From the NCBI GenBank assembly GCA_020746875.1, contig JAGTJL010000016.1, forward strand, positions 310,001 to 374,000: a stretch of DNA of 64,000 nt, given 5' to 3'. Of this stretch, positions 58,897 to 64,000 are shown piece by piece. The notes beneath the pieces were generated by a model. That model had not been told where the DNA came from. It made no database searches and saw only the letters and a program-made list of their open reading frames with translations. The position numbers were made by a program, and so were the translations under genes. This stretch comes from Rhexocercosporidium sp. MPI-PUGE-AT-0058. Taxonomy: Eukaryota; Ascomycota; Leotiomycetes; Helotiales. The number at the start of each line of letters is the position of its first letter. Position 1 is the first letter of the stretch.

Positions 58897-61140
58897 CCGG
58901 CAGACTATCACCGGCCAAGGGGAGCCTACTTCCAGACAAAAACGCGCATGTGTGTCAAGGCGGCCACGAGAGACGCGCCGGATCCTTACCACTCTACGCC
59001 AACCACACACGTTCACCCCGTGACTCAGGGTCACATGGCCTGACCTTCGGCCTCGTCGCGGGCACTGCATCCCAGCTCCCCGGGTCGATGCAGCGAATAG
59101 GCTGGAAGCAGCAGAGAGGAGACGTAAAGCAGCGAGGGGTGGTGAGACGGATGTGCAGGGAAAGGTGATAGATGTGGTTTGGTACGACGACTGAGCGGAG
59201 ATGGCTGGTGGCCCGAAAAGAAAAGAACAAGGCAAAACAAGGCAAACGAGCGAGTACGCCGCAATGGAAAGACGGAGAGAAAAGAGGCAAGCTGCTTCTA
59301 TCGACTGATCGAATATTGAAGCAATTGATATGGCCTGGATTGGAAGTGCACGCTCGTGATGCTTCCTCAGGTTTGTGAGAAGGCTGAGCTCCTGAGTTCA
59401 TGGCTGTTCATCGGCGTGAAGGTTGAGTTTCTACTAGCGTCGTGCCAAGAGCTGCTCTCTTTCGGTTAAGGCTTCTAGCGCAGAAACGTATAATCCCTAA
59501 CCCAACCCTTGCTCGCCCCTGAACTGAATGCAAGGCAAAGCAAGGCAGAAGGCATCCAGTACAACCACTGTAACCTGAGGAAGAAAAACAAAAGGACGAA
59601 AGTTTCCATTTTCCTTTCTCAGAAGGTGACGAAGTAAGGTATAGTCAGTTGAAGTCCGAGATTTTAAGGGGTATGCGACGAATAGCATAAAGAAAAGCGA
59701 GTATGCACCCCTGAGCACTTTCGAAGATATCTAACGACTAGATAGAGAGGAGTGATTCGTTTGGGCCTTTTCCAACGATGTTCAGGGGTCGAACAAACGA
59801 GCTGGAACCCTGAGGGCAGAATTGTGTTGAAAATGAAGGTCTGTTGATTGTGAAATCTAGCCCAGCGAGCCCAGGAGGTTTAGCGATACTCGACTCGACC
59901 CACCCCCTGCGGTTTTAGCGAACGCTCGTAAACACAAAAATGCTTAACTTAACACAAAGCATTCTGACTTCTTGTGACAAATATGCCATTGGAGGCTATG
60001 TTATTAAAACCCCTGGAAATGCTGAACGTCAATCTAACTAGAATAAGTAACGTCTGTCCCTGCGTAACGAGACGCACCCCGTTACGAGACAGATCTATAG
60101 TTTTGGATTCACCAAATTTTTTTTGGTAAGTCTATAAAGTTACTATTGACACATTACTTTATTTATCTATTTCTCCTCAAGAAGACTACTTAGCAACAAA
60201 AAAAAAAGTACAAATGATTATGCTATCGATTATTTTAATCACGCTACTGATAACTGCTTCGGCTGTTCCCCCCTGTTTAATCGCGACTATTGAAGTTATT
60301 TTAAAGTTCGGAGCACTTAAGGAAAGGTCCTATAGCGAAGAAACATGGCTTTAAATTTTGAAGACACTTAGAGAGGGAAAACATGCATTCCGGGAGTTAC
60401 TCCGGTGCAAGGAGGGAGGCGACATGTTTCAGTGCTTAGTAATATAAATGAGTCTAGCGATAACTATACTATGCTCACGCCCGGAATCGCTATATTTAAA
60501 CTGTGGCCCAATTCTCAGGCTGAATCACGTGAGTGGCGTAATTACAGGTTCCTTGAACATTCTATCAGCAGGTGGCAGCACGCTGGTACCTGGGCGCTGG
60601 AACGCCGTCTCTCGTCTCCTACATCACCATCGTGACGGCAGATAATATAGACAGAAACAGTTAAGTCCTAGTGCAAGGCGAACCTCCTGGCGTGCCTAGA
60701 TCATGGCAATGTCCCTTGCTCTATGCTCTATCATCGTGCTCGAAGACGACCCTCGATAGAAGCGAAGGGCCAATGCCCAATATGTGACGACGCACCCGTC
60801 AGGACATGTGACTAGCCGAGGTTTACCCTAGCCGATTGTTTACTCCTGACTGGCGTCGGACTCGATTCGGACGGTAACCTTATTTGTACATAAATAGGGG
60901 TTACGCGCACTAAGGAGCTTTTCTCTTTATCTTTATCTTCTCCTTCGTAACTGGCCTATAGGAATAGATTTATTAGTCTATAGAACGCACTCCCATATGC
61001 CTCTTTCGTAGCATACTCTGACCTGTGCCGTTACACAATGCTCAATGGTATACATCAACAAATGCACCGACTTTAGCTCGCCGAGGCCGAGCAGATGTAT
61101 ATTGAGCTTTAACATTGTAAGACGATAGCTATACCCACTG
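58897..61140. other. Gene-free interval with AT-rich, palindrome-bearing stretch
   Basis: No supportable gene. Around 59990-60500 the sequence becomes AT-rich with homopolymer runs and short inverted repeats, for example CGTAACG and CGTTACG separated by nine bases near 60062-60084. This may be old repeat or transposon debris, but no terminal repeats, target duplications or transposase remnants were recognised. Confidence 0.4.
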
Positions 61141-62995
61141 TCATTCAATGCGAATAATTCTTAACTCAATGTCATTAGCGAATACATCGGCACTAGTCTT
61201 CGGTGCGTTAATAAACCCAATTCTAGAAAACGAGTCCCGGGCCTCGAGATTGCGAAGTACAAGACCTATAACTTCTTGTTGTGTAGTATTACGGCCACGC
61301 CCTAGCCATAAGCAGTAAATTTTCTTAACAACATCGTCTGTTTGTGGGTAGTCAAAATCACAGAAATCAAGAAAAGTGTCTGCCTCAACAAGAACTGCCC
61401 TCAAGTATACTATCCCGCCAATGACATCTCCAAACAGTGCCCCCTGATTAGAAAGCTTAATAGAGTAATCAATTAGTTTAGCATCTTCAGTGAGTATAGA
61501 CTTAAACTCAACTGCTCCTGCGAATGAAGCCCATGACCAGCTCGGAAGACCTTTTATAATGGGTGGTGTCCTGCAGCCTTTGTTATGGAAAGATTTATGC
61601 CAAGCTAATTGTCTGATGAACAGATCTCGCCAAGTGCCAGCGAGATATTCGTCTTTCCATAAATTTTGCAGCTCCTTCACGATACCGGCTAAAGCAGGTA
61701 AGTGGTCTCTCCAAAATGTCAACTTCATCCTACTGTAAAGTTGCACTAGTCCTATCCACTGACTGTTTCGTAGTCTGAGCTCGTTTCCCTTCGGGTTTCT
61801 TGGTAAGGCAAAAATGGTAGACGGAATAAGTTCATGTTGTCCTTCTAGAAAAAAGGGTATGTCGGCCAAACAGGTTTAAAATTTTCTGTATGGCATTTCC
61901 AGATCAACTCTGTCGCGCCATAACGGAGGAGACGTGGTAATAAGACAGTCTTCTGAAATGCCAATCCCCTAGTGTCAAGCCGGTCTTTATCCCAAGGCGG
62001 ACGATGCATTTCATCAAGATCTTTTCGGAGCCAGATATTACCGTTACCAGTAGGAAGGTACATTGGGAGATAGCAAGCATGTCTGATAGGCCGATCTTCG
62101 AGGAATCCGTCATTAACGCTTGAAGTTTTACATGCGGAAATTGTGATTGTTGCATTTTTATAATATTGCCCCATTTGATTAATCTCCTTTGCTTTGTTAT
62201 TTTCGTCGTTTTGAATAATATAGAGGGCGTCTACCCAAAGATAGCGAAACCCGAGGCTTCGAACAACCGAAATAGCGTCTTGTATCGTATATGGAAATGA
62301 TGGAATAACAATCTGGTGAGCCTCCAAATTAAGGGTAGTTGTCAAGATTTCTTGTGGTCCACCCCAAATATAGCTCAAGCAGCAGTAATCAGCTTCCTGT
62401 CCTGGCATAGAAATGTGGAGCTTCGACTTCGAGGAAACCTCTGGCCCGATATCAATCACCCTCGAAGGCAGTGGAGGAATAAAGTAGCGGGGGCAGTTTT
62501 TATGGTATAGCTTGCATTCTCGTGTGAGCGTCTTTATATTTTGCACAATGTCGTTACCCGTAACTCGGACGGCAGTAGGATTGGCCTGGAGAAACGTTGT
62601 AGCTGGGTCATCTGCAACCGGTCAGTATACAACAACTCGACGATGTTAGATATCGACAAACCTTTCGATGAGAATGCTTCTAAGCGAAGTTTTTGCTTAG
62701 CTCCAGCATCAAATTTCAACGCTTGAATAGAGAATATAGACGGTTCAGAGCTATCGTTGGATCGTCTCGGTGTAGCAAATACACGGACACGTTTCCTCGA
62801 CTTTATATGTGCTAAAAACTTCGTAAAGTCTGTGCTGCGTAGTACGATACACAATGGGCGTCCGCTAAGTGTGGACTCATGTAGGCCTTTGTAACTGTGA
62901 TGTGCATAACCTTCTGTTGTCTGTTGATGCCAAAGCTTTGAGACCATCCAACCTCGACGTCATGACGAGACATCGTTCGCACAAGGACACTGACA
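61141..62995 (-). CDS. HET-domain protein with an apparent frameshift
   Basis: Exons 62995-62966 (SLCERCL), 62920-62662 and 62611 onward assemble a typical HET protein. The N-terminal module contains GYAHHSYKGLHESTLSG and KLRLEAFSSK|DDPATTFLQANP across a 50-bp intron. The HET domain follows: CCLSYIWGGPQEILTT, FRYLWVDALYIIQNDENN and YYKNATITISACKTSSVNDG. After KCHTENFKPVW the frame ends (stop at 61845). The matching C-terminal part continues in another frame (HELIPSTIFALPRNPKG, then SWSWASFAGAV) to 61141. The two frames meet at a run of six T near 61853-61860, and no workable intron spans it. HET proteins trigger vegetative incompatibility and cell death on non-self fusion in filamentous ascomycetes. 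The gene may be a pseudogene, or the T run may be a sequence error. Confidence 0.82.
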
Positions 62996-63467
62996 TGCTT
63001 TCTATTGGCGACAACAATTTATTTATAATATAGCCAGTTTGTTTCAAAGTGTCTGCCAGGTTGCACCTATCGGCCAGCCGCGCGAGTTGGCAGTACTTTC
63101 TCAATGTCCGAATCCTTAGGCAGTAGTACACTTCCACCTTTTAGAGCTGTTATGAGTTTGAAACGGGCACTGCAGATTTCGAAGGAGTTCTTACAAGGCT
63201 GCGAAAGAGAATAGCGCCTATCGGAGTTTTGCAGGAGTCTAGTCCTTAGGGCTGCAAGAGGCCTAAAGCAAAACGATACACTATGCAGATACATAGTCAC
63301 GAAAGTGGTGATGCTGAGTGTAGATTACAATATGATGGAGTGGTAATGAAGGAGAGGACAATGAGGTAGAAGGAGGGACGGGCTGATCTGCGGCCCCCCT
63401 TAGATGGCTGGCTCATGGCTGGCTCATCGCCATTCGAATACGCAAAATGCGATCTGCAAAAGTCCTT

Positions 63468-64000
63468 CTAGTTGAGCAAGTCGTACGCTGTCGCAATATC
63501 CAAGGACAGATCAATCCTATCATCCGTATTAATCAAATCGAATTGTGCCGTCCCAAAGGTATAATACTGCCGTTGGCTATCCCTCCTCGCTCGAGCCAAA
63601 AATTTGTTCTCAGCCACCACGGCAGTCCCTACAATCCCTAACCCGATGCGTTTCCTCACTATCACGGCTTTCGTGATACCTTGGACCTGACAAACAAAGT
63701 CCCCTTCCTGGGTTTCCGGCGGTGCGAGACCCATCTTGCCCGAGGCGCTTGGATCGACTTCTTTCGTTCCTGAGAGCAGAAATAATCTCGGTTCAGGGGT
63801 ACTGGGGGATTTTTCAGAGATCGCTGGGTCAGATTTCTTTGGTTCTTCTTCTCGTATAACCAGGCTCCGTGGTATATCTACTGGCTCCCAGGCAATGACT
63901 CTATCATACGATGCAATCGCTTCCAATTCCTGCTCCTTTATGTTCTCTAAAACTTCCAAAAATAAGTCATTTTCTTCCCTCGCGCTTGGGAGCTGGTCTT
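63468..64000 (-). CDS. C-terminal part of a second HET-like gene (partial)
   Basis: The frame is open from the right edge of the window, so the N-terminus lies outside it. It ends at a TAG/TAA-type stop at 63468. The visible 177 residues include a Pro/Ser/Glu-rich linker and then GDFVCQVQGITKAVIVRKR and LGIVGTAVVAENKF. That order (G-D-x-V-C-x-x-x-G, then V-x-R, then G-x-A-V-V) is the usual C-terminal module of many HET-domain and ankyrin-type fungal proteins. The HET domain itself is not visible here, so the assignment is by tail similarity only. Same strand as the HET gene just downstream. Confidence 0.5.
   Translation of the reverse strand, partial: DQLPSAREENDLFLEVLENIKEQELEAIASYDRVIAWEPVDIPRSLVIREEEPKKSDPAISEKSPSTPEPRLFLLSGTKEVDPSASGKMGLAPPETQEGDFVCQVQGITKAVIVRKRIGLGIVGTAVVAENKFLARARRDSQRQYYTFGTAQFDLINTDDRIDLSLDIATAYDLLN

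Noticed and set aside
1..64000. CRISPR arrays, rRNA and tRNA genes
   Set aside because: No regularly spaced repeats, rRNA blocks or convincing tRNA cloverleaf with A and B boxes were seen; CRISPR is not expected in a eukaryote.

Overview
The window is nuclear DNA from a filamentous ascomycete (Pezizomycotina). The evidence is: short GT-AG introns of about 45-150 bp in nearly every gene, HET-domain genes, a fungal P450, a fungal CSN12 homologue and a D-xylose reductase. Several proteins read like Leotiomycete/Helotiales ones, but that placement is an inference. Exons below were assembled by eye from reading frames, splice sites and paralogue comparison.

Layout. 0-5 kb: two unrecognised genes. 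7.3-11.3 kb: a PMC1-type Ca2+-ATPase. 12.2-17.6 kb: a short-chain dehydrogenase, an unclear coding patch and a seven-exon P450. 18.4-35.9 kb: the first kinase block (four full kinase-like genes and two decayed copies), interrupted by an FAD monooxygenase and a three-repeat BRCT-like protein. 37.9-43.8 kb: a conserved block of xylose reductase, SDS22, a BEM46-type hydrolase and a small secreted cysteine-rich protein. 44.3-50.9 kb: the second kinase block (two genes and one relic). 52.0-58.7 kb: 60S ribosomal protein eL20 divergent from CSN12, then a BTB/POZ protein. 61.1-64.0 kb: one HET-domain gene with an apparent frameshift, and the 3' end of a second HET-like gene running off the edge.

The main result is a locally expanded family of protein-kinase-like genes: six full-length copies (K1-K6) and three relics. 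They share a short N-terminal element (W-x3-x-N-x-P, then an intron, then A-x-Y), a kinase core with intact Lys, H-x-D-x-K-P-x-N and (except K5) DFG, intron phases and exon lengths (50, 188 and 107-110 nt exons recur), and a C-terminal Cys/His module. That module fits C-x(10-13)-C-x14-C-x2-H-[WY]-[DN]-L in K2, K3, K5, K6 and the 47.4-48.0 kb relic. The Arg of HRD is replaced by L, Y, H or F in five of six copies. K5 has lost its DFG frame, and the relics carry stops and frameshifts, so the family is in active birth and death. I know of no described family with this architecture; any link to the neighbouring HET genes or to self/non-self recognition is speculation.

No CRISPR array, rRNA, tRNA or intact transposon was found.
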